DNA of 64,000 nt from Heracleum sosnowskyi (GCA_030848705.1 CM061244.1:51253190-51317189); one strand, 5' to 3'; shown: positions 1-11,130, counted from the stretch's first letter. Numbers and translations are program-made. The notes: generated by a model from the sequence alone, not told the origin.

Positions 1-302
1 CAAGTGTAGCAGTTAGAAAGAAAAAGAGAAGAAAAACAAATAGTTTGTATTAGCTATCTTTGAGAGAATTCTTCTCTACAACTCTGTAACTGAGCAGCTG
101 TGTACTTTTGTATCACAGATTATTTCCGCAATAAAAACACTTCAGTTGGATCATCAAACAATCCAACTGAATTATTTATATCTTGTGTTTTTGTTTATTC
201 AGTTCAGTTTTATTTTATCATTGTTTTAAATTCAAGAAAATATCAAGAATTGTATTCAACCCCCCCCCTTCTACAATTCTGTTAGGTCATTTGGGATTAA
301 CA
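1..302 (+). repeat. 5' LTR of element A (3' part only)
   Basis: Nearly identical to 11867-12167. It ends in TTAACA directly before the primer binding site and contains a poly-C run of nine just upstream of the conserved LTR end. Confidence 0.95.
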
Positions 303-304
303 AT

Positions 305-316
305 TGGTATCAGAGC
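305..316 (+). other. Primer binding site, element A
   Basis: TGGTATCAGAGC, complementary to the 3' end of plant initiator tRNA-Met, starts two bases after the LTR end. This is the usual copia minus-strand primer site. Confidence 0.95.
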
Positions 317-355
317 GAGCTTCTAACATACAAGAAGTTTGCATCTAGAATTGGA

Positions 356-2662
356 GTGCCAGATGATGCTCCTGACGTAGAAATTCCAAAACTTGTCTCA
401 GAATGGACTATTGAAGATCTTGCAGAAATCCATAAAGATAAGAGAACCATGAACATTCTGTTTAATGGTTTGGAGCAAGAGATGTTTGATAATGTCATAA
501 ACTGTACAACCTCCAAAGAAGTATGGGACACTGTCAGAACACTATGTGAAGGAACTGAGCAAGTAAGGGAGAACAAAATGCAACTCCTTATACAACAATA
601 TGAGCACTTTCACTTTAAAGCTGGTGAAACCCTAAATGACACGTTTAGTAGGTTTCAAAAGCTTCTGAATGGATTAAAGTTGTATGGGAGAATCTACCAA
701 ACTAAGGACTCAAACCTTAAATTTCTAAGAGCTCTTCCAAAAGAATGGAATCCTATGACTGTTTCTCTAAGAAACACCCAAGAGTACAAAGATTACACTC
801 TTGAAAGGCTGTATGGAACATTGAAGACTTATGAGCTGGAAATGGAGCAAGATGAGGAAATTGAAAAGGTACAGAAGAAGGGTGGATCCATTGCATTGAT
901 TGCATCTGTGAACCAACTGGAAGATGACACTGAAGAAGCTGCAAAGGCAACAACTAGTCGAGCTAGTTGTAGAAGTGATGTCAGCAAGGGTAAAGGTAAG
1001 ATGACAGAAGAAGAAGAACCAGAACCAGCCAACTTGGATGACTTAGATGAGATTGATGAACACATTGCTTTTCTGTCAAGAAAATTCTCTAAGTTCAAGT
1101 TCAAGAGAAACTCAGAAGCAAGGCCACCAAGGAGAGACTTTCAACCTAACAAAAGTAACTGGATTGAAAAGTCTAAATCTAAATGTTTCAATTGTGGAAT
1201 GCTTGGTCACTTTGCTGGAGACTGCAGAAAACCCAAGATTGAGAAGAGCAACAGGAAATTTGAGCCTGTTGATTATAAAAAGAAATACTTTGAACTTCTC
1301 AAGCAAAAGGAAAAGGCTTTCATGTCTCAGGAGTATGATTGGGCTGGTAATGGTGAAGATTCTGATGATGATGTTGAGTATGTCAACTTGGCTCTTATGG
1401 CTGACAATCATGAGCAGGAAGCAAGTTCCTCAAGCAACCAGGTAACAATTACTAATCTTTCTGAGCTTTCTAAAGAGGAATGCGATAGTGCAGTAAATGA
1501 AATGTCTACTGTATTATATAATTTGCGTGTTACTCTTAAATCACTTACCAAAGAGAATTCAAGAATTAAAGAGACTAATTTGCTCTTAAGTGATAGGAAT
1601 GCAATGTTAGAAGCACAGCTCATTGAATTTGAGAAAATGAGATGTGTTAGTAGGGATGCTAAGAAGGAACTTGAGAACGTGTTACAAAGGGAAGAAATTC
1701 TTAAGACACAACTAGAAATAGAACAGAGTGTGATTGCTAAATGGAAAGATGCCAGGAATGTTGCTACCAACATCATTAATGTTCAAGGTATGGAATCTTT
1801 CTGTGAACAATCATGGAAAAAGAACAAAGAGAAACTAGGGTATGCTTGTGAAGCCTTAGATTCAGAAACAGAGTCAACAAACAACAATGATCATTTGTTG
1901 AAGGTTGATATGTCAACGGAATGCGATGTTCCGTTGACACATGAACCATCAACCGATCAGGGTGTTTCGTTGACAGAGAAAAGAAAAGATGAACTCACTA
2001 GACTTAATAATAAGTATGGTCCTGTCACCAAGAACTTTGTTCAAGGTGAGTCTAGTAAATCAAAGAAAGTTGAGAAGCCTGTTGAGAGAGCTAATGTAGG
2101 TCACTTGTCCAACAAGCAATTGAAAGATAAAATAGAGAATGTTCAAATTGAGGCTAAGGGAAATAAAAGGAATAACAGGAATGGCAAAGTAGGAATTAAC
2201 AAGCACAACAATTACACACCTGATAAATATGCTCCTAGAAAGACTTGTGTCAATTGTGGAAGTGTTAGTCATCTATCTACTAACTGCAAATCTGTTAAGA
2301 AAACTGCTAATGTGAAAATTCCCAAGCCTGCAATGAATAATCTTATGCCTACAATGCCTGTTATGCCTAACATGTTTGCTCCATGTGCACAATTTCAGAA
2401 TCCATATGCTAACATATCATTTGTGCCTAATCCATACATGAATATGTTTAGTATGCCACAAATGCCATGGAATATGAATAATATGTGTGTTCCTTCAAAT
2501 ATGCATGCTGTAAATGAAAATGTGAGCAACAATCAGAAATCAACACCAAGAGTAAAAGTTGATTTAAATCAATCTGAGCCCAAGGTGAAAAATGATGTAA
2601 AAAGAAAAGCAAAGGCTAACAAAACAGGACCCAAGGAAACTTGGGTACCAAAATCGACTTGA
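356..2662 (+). pseudogene. gag: gag of element A, start codon deleted
   Basis: The open frame runs from before 356 to a TGA at 2660-2662. It encodes a copia gag (UBN2/Retrotran_gag_2 type): the conserved region around residues 30-170, then a CCHC zinc knuckle (CFNCGMLGHFAGDC) near residue 280, a long Lys/Glu-rich coiled-coil-like part, a second knuckle (CVNCGSVSHLSTNC) near residue 630, and a Met/Pro/Asn-rich tail. Position 356 is a GTG and not a true start. Compared with element B, about 175 bp including the initiator ATG and the first 50 or so codons are missing. The junction lies in the short repeat GAAGTT, which points to deletion by slippage or microhomology. The first downstream in-frame ATG, at 449, would give a truncated protein. 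Pol follows in the -1 frame. Confidence 0.9.
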
Positions 2663-5600
2663 TTTGGTTCTATTGTGTGCAGGGAGACAAAAAGAATCTT
2701 TGGTACTTGGATAGTGGTTGTTCAAGACACATGACTGGTGATTCTACCCTGCTCACAGAGTTTCAGGAAAGAGCTGGCCCTTGTATTGCTTTTGGAGATG
2801 ACAGCAAAGGCTACACAAAGGGATATGGCTTGATTTCAAAAGAGAATGTCATCATAGATGAGATTGCATTGGTGGATGGTCTTAAGCACAATTTGCTTAG
2901 TATCAGTCAACTTTGTGACAAAGGATTTTTAGTTACTTTTTCTAAAGAAGCCTGTGTTGTTTCTAAAGGAGGAAACAACAATGTGGTAATGACTGGATTC
3001 AGAAGAGGGAATGTGTACATTGCTGACTTTAGTAGCACAAGTCCAGACACCATCACTTGTCTTTTCAGCAAAGCAAGCAAGGATGAAAGTTGGCTATGGC
3101 ACAAGAAATTATCTCATCTGAATTTCAAGGTTATGAATGATTTGGTAAGGAAGGATCTTGCTAGAGGAATTCCACAGGTGGAGTTTTCCAAGGATGGTTT
3201 GTGTGATGCCTGTCAAAAAGGGAAACAAAAGAAGGCATCATTCAAAAGCAAGACAGAGTCATCAATTGTCCATCAGCTTGAGTTACTTCATATGGATCTG
3301 TTTGGCCCTGTAAATGTCATGTCTATTTCAAAGAAGAAATATTGTCTTGTGATTGTTGATGATTTTTCTAGATTTACTTGGACCTTCTTTTTACATTCTA
3401 AAGATGAGGCAAGTGAAATCATATCAATCACATCAAGATGGTAAACAATCATCCTGACTTGAAAGTAAGAAGGATCAGGAGTGACAATGGGACAGAATTC
3501 AAGAATTCAAGCATGAAGATGTTCTGTGAAGAAAATGGTATTATGCATGAGTTTTCAGCAGCAAGGACACCACAGCAAAATGGTGTAGTTGAAAGGAAAA
3601 ACAGAACACTTATTGAAGCTGCCAGGACAATGCTAGATGAATCAAAGTTACCAACTTATTTTTGGGCTGAGGTAGTTAACACAGCTTGCTTCACTCAGAA
3701 GAAAGAAGCCACTATTGGATTTTCTTCATGTCTTTGGATGCAAGTGCTTTGTTCTGAGAAATCAAGCTGAGCATTTGGGGAAATTTGAAGCAAAGGCAGA
3801 TGAAGCAATATTTGTGGGATATGCAGCAGGGAAAGCTTACAGAGTCTATAATCTCAGAACCAACATTGTTATGGAATCTGTACATGTTGTTTTTGATGAT
3901 CTCAAAATTCAAGGTCTCTGTGATGAAGGTTTCCATGAAAGTCTCTCTTTTGAGAATGAGGAAGGAGATCGAATGAATCATGTTAAGACTACTGAGAAAC
4001 AGCCTAAAGTTGTTGTATCTAGCACAGATGAGAGCAGCAGTGAAGATGAAATTGCTGCATTAAGATTGAAAAGAATAGCTGCTAGTAGACCAAATGGTCA
4101 TTTCGTTGACAGTCAAGATGGTGGTTTCGTTGACAGTCAAAATGAGCGTTTCGTTGACAGCCAAAACAGTCATACCGTTGAAGGTCATAGAAATGTCTCA
4201 AGAAGTGATCATTTAGGGACAACAAACTCAGGGGGAGTTTCTCAAGGACAAATATCCAATCAAGGCAATCATGATCATGAAGCTACCTCGTCAAGAGCAA
4301 ATCTACCTCCCTCAAGAAAATGGACTAAAGATCATCCCTTTGAACTTATTATAGGTGATGTTTCTTCAAAAGTCCAAACTAGAAGAGCAACTCAAGAAGA
4401 ATGTCTATATAGCAGCTTTCTGTCTCAAGATGAGCCAAAGAAAGTTGAGGATGCACTTCTAGATCCAGATTGGGTTTTGGCTATGCAAGAAGAGCTAAAC
4501 CAATTTGAAAGGAACAATGTTTGGAAGCTGGTGCCCAAGCCTAAGGACAGGAGTGTAATAGGCACAAAATGGGTGTTCAGAAACAAGATGGATGAAAATG
4601 GCATAGTCACAAGGAACAAAGCAAGACTAGTTGCAAAAGGCTACTCACAGGAAGAAGGAATTGATTTTGATGAAACATTTGCTCCTGTTGCAAGACTAGA
4701 AGCAATAAGGATTTTCCTAGCCTATGCAGCCCATGCCAATTTCAAAGTCTATCAAATGGATGTGAAAAGTGCTTTTCTGAATGGGGAATTGGAAGAGGAG
4801 GTCTATGTAAGTCAACCTCCTGGTTTTGAAGATGATGATTTTCCAGAATATGTATACTTCCTCCTCAAAGCACTCTATGGTTTGAAACAAGCACCTAGAG
4901 CCTGGTATGACACACTCTCACAGTTTCTTCTTGAGAATCATTTCACTAGAGGTACTGTAGATAAAACTCTTTTTCACAGGATTGTGAATGGCTCTACTAT
5001 ACTTGTTCAAATTTATGTAGATGACATAATCTTTGGGTCTACAGATGTGAAACTTTGTCAAAAGTTTGCCAAGGTTATGCAAAGTAAATATGAAATGAGC
5101 ATGATGGGAGAATTAACTTACTTTCTTGGTCTTCAAGTGAAGCAAGTTAATGAAGGCATTTTCATTAGTCAAACAAAATATATTCATGATTTATTAAAGA
5201 AATTTAACTTAATGGAATGCTCTCCTGCCAAAACTCCCATGCCCACTGCCACCAAACTTGAATTGAATACTAAGGAAAAATCTGTGGACATTTCAAGTTA
5301 CAGAGGCATGGTAGGCTCACTTTTGTATTTAACAGCTAGTAGACCTGATATTATGTTTGCTACATGTCTATGTGCTAGATTTCAGGCTGATCCTAGAGAA
5401 TCCCATTTAGTTGCTATTAAAAGGATTTTCAGATATCTCAAGGGAACACCAAACCTTGGCATTTGGTATCCTAGAGAATCTGGTTTTGAACTAATTGGTT
5501 ATTCAGATGCAGATTATGCAGGATGTAAAATTGACAGGAAAAGCACAACAGGCACCTGTCAATTCTTAGGAAACAAGCTTGTGTCATGGTTCAGCAAGAA

Positions 5601-5958
5601 ACAAAACTCAGTTTCCACCTCCACAGCTGAGGCTGAGTATATTGCAGCTGGAAGTTGTTGTGCACAGATTTTATGGATGAAAAATCAATTACTTGATTAT
5701 GGATTAAGAGTTGAGAAAATTCCTATTTTCTGTGACAACACTAGTGCCATTGCCATTACTGAGAATCCAGTGCAGCATTCAAGAACCAAGCACATTGACA
5801 TCAAGTACCATTTCATTAGAGAACATGTTATGAATGGTACTGTGGAGTTACATTTTGTTCCAAGTGAACAACAACTTGCAGACATCTTTACCAAGCCACT
5901 TGATGAATCAACATTCTCAAGATTAGTAAGTGAGCTAGGTATGCTAAATTTCTCTTAA
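2641..5958 (+). pseudogene. pol: pol of element A (protease, integrase, RT, RNase H), broken in integrase
   Basis: The frame opens across the gag stop and is -1 relative to gag. In order: aspartic protease with DSGC (about 2710), integrase HHCC zinc region (HKKLSHL near 3100, CDACQ near 3205), DDE core (D in MDLFGP, D in RSDNGTEF, E in NGVVERKN), a linker of 8-residue FVDSQ repeats (4101-4196), reverse transcriptase with YVDD (about 5013), and RNase H (SDADYAGC, STAEAEY). Two lesions are visible against element B: a 1-bp loss near 3428, which shifts the frame inside the integrase core, and a 53-bp loss near 3697, which returns to the original frame. About 90 residues between them are read in the wrong frame or missing. 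RT and RNase H look intact. Confidence 0.93.
4101..4196 (+). repeat. 24-bp tandem repeat in pol linker, element A
   Basis: Four units start at 4101, 4125, 4149 and 4173, each opening with TTTCGTTGACAG or a close variant. In the pol frame they encode an 8-residue repeat headed FVDSQ, the last unit diverged. It lies between integrase and reverse transcriptase and is built on the same motif that recurs throughout the element. Confidence 0.9.
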
Positions 5959-6496
5959 TTATTTTTGAGATATTTGCAAGTCATAATGCAGCCAGGAACT
6001 TGCTATAATTTTTCTGTGAATTGATTTTCTCAGGAAGAGGTGAAATTTTGTCTAAGTCAAAATTACTATGTCAACGAAACACACCATTTCGTTGACAGTC
6101 TTAGCATTTTTCTGGGTGTTTCGTTGATAGCTCTTTTATATCAACGAAACGCAGCTTTATCAACGAAATAAGACTGGACTTTAACCGCCCAATCCTGATT
6201 CGTTGATGTAGCGCTTTTTAATCTGAACCGTTGAAATTTCACGTTCTTTATCACGATCTATACATACACCCCTGTAAGCATAAATCGTGGTAATATTTAA
6301 TTCTAACGGTTACTTTTTAAGCCAATCAGGTAATTTAGATTAATTATTGGACTTAATTTCTGAGAATTTTTGGGGAAGTATTTAAGAAATTTTAATTTCT
6401 TTATTTCATTTCTACCTGTTCTCAAAAATTCCAAAAGTTTTTCTAGCTTCTTCTCTCTAACAAGCAATACAGCTCGAAGCTTTTCCTCACTCAACA
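5959..6496 (+). promoter_or_regulatory. Spacer between pol and third ORF, element A
   Basis: No ORF of note. 6069-6240 carries six or more copies of TCAACGAAA or its reverse complement; 6070-6096 forms a perfect 10-bp-arm inverted repeat with a 7-base loop. A TATA-like TATTTAAG at about 6380, followed by a pyrimidine-rich leader and an ATG at 6497, could be a separate promoter for the third ORF. That is an inference. Element B conserves the arrangement. Confidence 0.55.
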
Positions 6497-9400
6497 ATGG
6501 CACCCATAGTCAAGCTTATGTCTGCTGGTGGGTTCATCTATGAGAAGAACAATTCCATTCCATTTGTCGTTAAGGAGAGTCCGAACAGCATCTTTTTCAA
6601 AATGATGGATTTCATGAGGAACTGTAAGTTGAGCTATGCGATGTTTCACTCTACACCACTCTACAATGAAGTAATCGAGGAGATTTGGACCTCATGTGAG
6701 TATAGTGGAACAAACGGCACACTGCAATTCACTCTTCAAGGTAATGAGTACATAGTTAATTCTGATGTTTTGCAAGCATGTTTACATATTCCTGATAATA
6801 ACTGTGATGCTTTGCCTACTAACACTGAAATAACTACCATGCTAAATTCTATAAACTACTCTTTGCCTACTGATAATCTGGGTAGAATCATTAGGAGAGG
6901 TTTGGTTAGGGAATACAGTTATTTAGCTGATGCATTCATTAAGGTCTTTTCTGGAAAGATTAGTAATTTTGATGCATTAACTAATTCTATGTTAATTCTC
7001 CTAACCATGCTTCTAAATGATAGATATTACAACTTTAGCACCCAACTTATTTATGAAATTGGTGCTAAGTTGGGTGATAGGGCAAATAGGAAGAAAAATA
7101 TCTATTATGCAAGGTTTCTGATGATGCTGGCTAATCATGTTAGTCCAGCACCATTAGTTATCTCTAACCCTAATGCCAGGTTTGAGTGCTTTGTACAAGA
7201 AAAGAGAGTATTGACAGACATACTGAGGCTGAACTACAATGGTGATGTTCCAGTGGTGTATCTGCCAATCATTGAGGTAACTACTACTATCCCTATTAGT
7301 ATAGCTGTTACTTCTATTGTCTCCTCCAACCTTGTTGCTATGGAGTCTGTAGCTGTGACCCAACAGGCTCCTGCCCCAGCAACTAAATCAAAATCAAAGA
7401 AATCCTCCAAGCCAACCTCAGGTGCTTCTCAAAAGGCACCTGTTGTAAAAACTACCACGCAACCTAAGGGGAGTGAGTCTGGAGTTGTGAGAGGTGAGGG
7501 GAGGGGTGAAAATCAAAGAAACCCCAAGAATAAGGAAGGTGAGGTAAGTGTTTCCCAGCCTAGCCCCATTGTGTCTTCCCAACAAGGCACAATGAGTAAA
7601 ATGGATTTAAACACAAGTCTAATTGCATCCTCCCAAAAGGATGTGATTATTGAAACAAGCTCTCCACCTAGAGCACAGTCCAAAAGGGTAAGGGACACTT
7701 CAAGCCCACAGTCTACATTTTCCCAATACCAAAGGAGAGTGAAGCAAAAGACCAAGGGTTCACAGGGTGCACACACACTGGAAGCAACACTTCCAGTTTC
7801 TCAAATTCAGTTTGATGTAACCCCTATTATTTCTCTGGGGTTACAGTCCCACTCTCTAAACATTAATCTTGATTTATCTCCATCCAATTCACCAACTCAA
7901 TCTTTAGATGTGGACATGATCCATACATCTTTTCCTGATTCTCCAACTCTAATCTTGGAGAAGCCCCACTCTGAAGCTGATGGTCATCACTTATTAAGTG
8001 ATTTGTTGGGCCATCAACCAAGTTTTTCTGAAACTGCAAGAGAATTTGTGGACCCCAATCTCAAATCAATCACCACAGATTCTACTGTAATTTCACTTTC
8101 TCAAAATGCTTTATTGACTTCATCAACGAAACAGCCTCTTTCGTTGACAAGTGTTTCTCCATCAACGGTACCTATACCGTTGACAGTTCACCCTACCATT
8201 TCGTTGATAGGTCATTCTACACCTTGTACTGAAAATCAAGTTGTTTCCACAACTAGTGTAGATGACCTGGTGGTAGTTGAGACACTTTTAGGTTTGAAAG
8301 GGAGTGAAATTGAGAGGCTGGCTTGCAGCCAGGCAAAAGGAGAGAATGAGAGTGAGAGGCTGGCTATTTCTTCCAGCCAGGCAAAAGGAGAGTTTGAGAG
8401 TACCACCTTAGTAGGTGAAGGTGAGGGTGTGAGAGGTGTGAGCCATGGGGAGCCCATGATGCAAGAAAAGAGTGGAGAGAGAGAAGGGACTACAGGAGCA
8501 ATAAGGATGGAAGCAGCCATTGCTAATGAGTTAATGGAGGTCAGTGAGGGAGAAAGGGAACTTACTTTCCAAGAGCTTTATCAACAAACTCTGGATAGTA
8601 TTTCCCTGGATCCTGAGACCTTTACTCATCCTGTGCCAGCCTATCAAGTTATGGCTCAACAGGGCAATGTGGAGGCAGAAAGGTCACTCAACTTAATTCA
8701 TACTACTGCATCAATGCAAAGAGCAAAGGATGCCTTGACCAATCTACCTCCAGGAGCTGCAGCAAGTGGAGACTTTGAGTTTTCTGATGATGAGGACAGC
8801 TATGGTGATAATCTACAGGTGGCCACCACTTCACAGACTGGGACTTCTGTGGTGCCTCCTACACCAGGCTGGCTTTCTCAGGGTATGCATGGAAGAGTCA
8901 CTCTAGATGCTGCTATCTCAAGGCAGTACAATGAGGCCTATCTAGCTCATGAGTCTGCAAATGCAAGGGACAAGAAATTCTACAAGGCCATCATGGATTC
9001 TCTGGAAATTCAAAGGCTACAAATGATGCAGACAAGGATTGAGGCTACAGAAATCAAGGACTCCATTAGCAATCTCAGGGATGCTAACTACAGGATGATC
9101 GATGAAAAGCTCCCTCTTCTCACTGTGTCCAAGATGACCAGGTTTTTCTCTAAGGAACCTGAGGTGGCTAAATCCTTGAAAACTCTCTCTACAAGAGTGG
9201 ACAAGGTGGAAGCTACACTTTCTCAAATGCAGAAGGAACAGGAGAAGCAAACTCAGCTACTCACTCAGCTAGTGGCAGCTCAAGGACTCCCAGTCATCTC
9301 TCTTGATGCTAACAAAAAGGGGGAGAAATCTAAGGAGCTAAACATTCAAATCACAAAGGTGTTGGTCCCAGCCATTTCACTGCCACAGGAGCCACTAGCA

Positions 9401-10945
9401 ATGGGGGAGTTTGGAAAGAAGAATAAGGATAGTATTGACCTGATCCAGGAAGCTTCTATGAGGATGAAACTTGCAGAACAAATCAAAGATCACTGGTCCA
9501 ACATAGAAGCAAGGTTCAAGAACATTACTGAATCTTCAAAGACAGATCAGCCATCAACAAATGCAATGGTGATTGTACAAATGGAGCCACAGTTCAAGAG
9601 CTCTTATGCTATAGAGCCCCTTCAGCATGGAATCTTTCAAGATTCAAGAAATGAGAAGGGTCAATCTTCATGCTTTAAGAATGTGGATGCAAGAGGGAAG
9701 TCTCCAATATCACCTGCCAAACCCAAAGGCAAGAACATTGAAAGGATATTTTATCCTGCTCCAAAGCCAGATGAGTTCAAAGTCCTAGGGAAGCTGATCA
9801 TTGAGAGCAAGGAAAGCAATCATCCAAGCATAAGGAATCAAAGGGCCATCATCTACAGGGACAGCAAGGAAATCTGCATTTGGGTTGGTCACCCAAATTT
9901 TGCAAAGGCCAAGGCTGAAGAATCTGAAAGGGCAGCAATGCAAGCATTGGCAGTTGCTCAAGCACTTGAAGATGAAGAGACCTTTCAGGAAGAAAAAGCC
10001 AAGGATGGAGCTAATGAAGCTGAACCAGCAAGGAAAAGTGTAAGGCAACCAAAGGCTAGAGCTAAGAGGAATCTGAACTTTGAAAAAGAGGACTCTCTGG
10101 ACACTGCTCAAGCCCCTTCCACAACAAGTGCACATCAAATTCCTATTGACCTACCTATTGGAGGAAAGTTGGCCTGTGACCCTGCACACCCTGTCAACTT
10201 TCATGATCAACCAATCATGCCAAAGGAGGAGCCTATTGAATTTGATGAAGCCTATTTTCCAAAGTTACTATTTCAAAAGGATCAACCAATGAAGACAAAG
10301 AAAAGGGCTGTCAAGGCAAAGCCAGTATTTGTGAGGAAGCCACAATCTCAGAAACCCCCTACAAATCCAGAGGACTGCATGTACATTGCTGACATCAGGG
10401 AAGAATCCAGCTTACATCTTGATTTAGACAACCTGGTGGAAGTAAGGGGCATTGCAGCTTCTCAAAAGTTACCTGAAAGATTGGTTTTCACATACAAGGG
10501 TGGTAGAGAACAAATATGGCCTCTCTACAGAATTTTAGGAGAAGACTACCAAACACTACTCACAGTGTTTAGATGCTTGAAGAAAGACTTTGGCTTCACC
10601 AAAACAGCCAAGTCTGAGGTGGTCTCCAAGATATGTCAAATAAAGGCTAGCTGGAACAAGCCTGAGGCTCTTCCCAGGATGCTAAGAGTGCCCTCAACAG
10701 GAAAGAAGATCCATCTTCAACCTTACTGGATGATGGAATTTAAGGACAAGGACAACTGCAGAAGGTTCTTCAGGATGGAAGACCAGCTGGATAAGGCATC
10801 TAATCAAACTCTAAGGTTCATGCAATCCAAGCTTGGTGATCAAGATGAAGAAGAGAAGATCTTTTACAGAAGGCTACAGGTCCAGATTGAGGAGAACAAC
10901 TCTAGGAGAGGGAAGAAGACTATGCCTCAAAGAAGACCAAGATGA
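6497..10945 (+). CDS. Third ORF of element A (Sirevirus env-like position), intact
   Basis: 1482 codons from an ATG in a good context (CAACAATGGC) to TGA at 10943-10945, with no lesion. It occupies the place of the env-like ORF of Sireviruses. The N-terminal ~240 residues look like a folded domain resembling the conserved N-terminal region of plant transposon third ORFs; a short hydrophobic stretch (SMLILLTMLL) lies near residue 170. The middle is Ser/Thr/Pro/Gln-rich and disordered-looking. Residues about 870-930 are a probable coiled coil. The C-terminal third is basic and ends GKKTMPQRRPR. No signal peptide and no convincing membrane anchor are visible, so an envelope function is not supported by the sequence. 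A structural or nucleic-acid-binding role is equally possible. Its integrity contrasts with the broken gag and pol. Confidence 0.88.
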   Translation: MAPIVKLMSAGGFIYEKNNSIPFVVKESPNSIFFKMMDFMRNCKLSYAMFHSTPLYNEVIEEIWTSCEYSGTNGTLQFTLQGNEYIVNSDVLQACLHIPDNNCDALPTNTEITTMLNSINYSLPTDNLGRIIRRGLVREYSYLADAFIKVFSGKISNFDALTNSMLILLTMLLNDRYYNFSTQLIYEIGAKLGDRANRKKNIYYARFLMMLANHVSPAPLVISNPNARFECFVQEKRVLTDILRLNYNGDVPVVYLPIIEVTTTIPISIAVTSIVSSNLVAMESVAVTQQAPAPATKSKSKKSSKPTSGASQKAPVVKTTTQPKGSESGVVRGEGRGENQRNPKNKEGEVSVSQPSPIVSSQQGTMSKMDLNTSLIASSQKDVIIETSSPPRAQSKRVRDTSSPQSTFSQYQRRVKQKTKGSQGAHTLEATLPVSQIQFDVTPIISLGLQSHSLNINLDLSPSNSPTQSLDVDMIHTSFPDSPTLILEKPHSEADGHHLLSDLLGHQPSFSETAREFVDPNLKSITTDSTVISLSQNALLTSSTKQPLSLTSVSPSTVPIPLTVHPTISLIGHSTPCTENQVVSTTSVDDLVVVETLLGLKGSEIERLACSQAKGENESERLAISSSQAKGEFESTTLVGEGEGVRGVSHGEPMMQEKSGEREGTTGAIRMEAAIANELMEVSEGERELTFQELYQQTLDSISLDPETFTHPVPAYQVMAQQGNVEAERSLNLIHTTASMQRAKDALTNLPPGAAASGDFEFSDDEDSYGDNLQVATTSQTGTSVVPPTPGWLSQGMHGRVTLDAAISRQYNEAYLAHESANARDKKFYKAIMDSLEIQRLQMMQTRIEATEIKDSISNLRDANYRMIDEKLPLLTVSKMTRFFSKEPEVAKSLKTLSTRVDKVEATLSQMQKEQEKQTQLLTQLVAAQGLPVISLDANKKGEKSKELNIQITKVLVPAISLPQEPLAMGEFGKKNKDSIDLIQEASMRMKLAEQIKDHWSNIEARFKNITESSKTDQPSTNAMVIVQMEPQFKSSYAIEPLQHGIFQDSRNEKGQSSCFKNVDARGKSPISPAKPKGKNIERIFYPAPKPDEFKVLGKLIIESKESNHPSIRNQRAIIYRDSKEICIWVGHPNFAKAKAEESERAAMQALAVAQALEDEETFQEEKAKDGANEAEPARKSVRQPKARAKRNLNFEKEDSLDTAQAPSTTSAHQIPIDLPIGGKLACDPAHPVNFHDQPIMPKEEPIEFDEAYFPKLLFQKDQPMKTKKRAVKAKPVFVRKPQSQKPPTNPEDCMYIADIREESSLHLDLDNLVEVRGIAASQKLPERLVFTYKGGREQIWPLYRILGEDYQTLLTVFRCLKKDFGFTKTAKSEVVSKICQIKASWNKPEALPRMLRVPSTGKKIHLQPYWMMEFKDKDNCRRFFRMEDQLDKASNQTLRFMQSKLGDQDEEEKIFYRRLQVQIEENNSRRGKKTMPQRRPR

Positions 10946-11117
10946 ATCATTTGCTCAGTCTAGAGGAGCACATTTGGGCATTAGTCTTGTAAGTCTTGTT
11001 TATGTCTAAAACTTTATGAAGCTCAATGCAATTTTTACTTTTATCATGGGTAATATGTCTGAGTGTTTTTGTTATCATCAAGGCTCTTGATTTATGGCTG
11101 TTATTCTATCAGTCATA
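10946..11117 (+). other. 3' untranslated stretch of element A
   Basis: AT-rich sequence between the third ORF and the polypurine tract, well conserved with element B at 42435-42607. No separate gene seen. Confidence 0.6.
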
Positions 11118-11130
11118 AATTGGGGGAGAT
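11118..11130 (+). other. Polypurine tract, element A
   Basis: AATTGGGGGAGAT directly precedes the 3' LTR and is the expected plus-strand primer. The identical tract is found in element B. Confidence 0.9.

Noticed and set aside
6303..6503. 66-codon minus-strand ORF in the pol/third-ORF spacer
   Set aside because: AT-rich chance ORF; not conserved as an ORF in element B.
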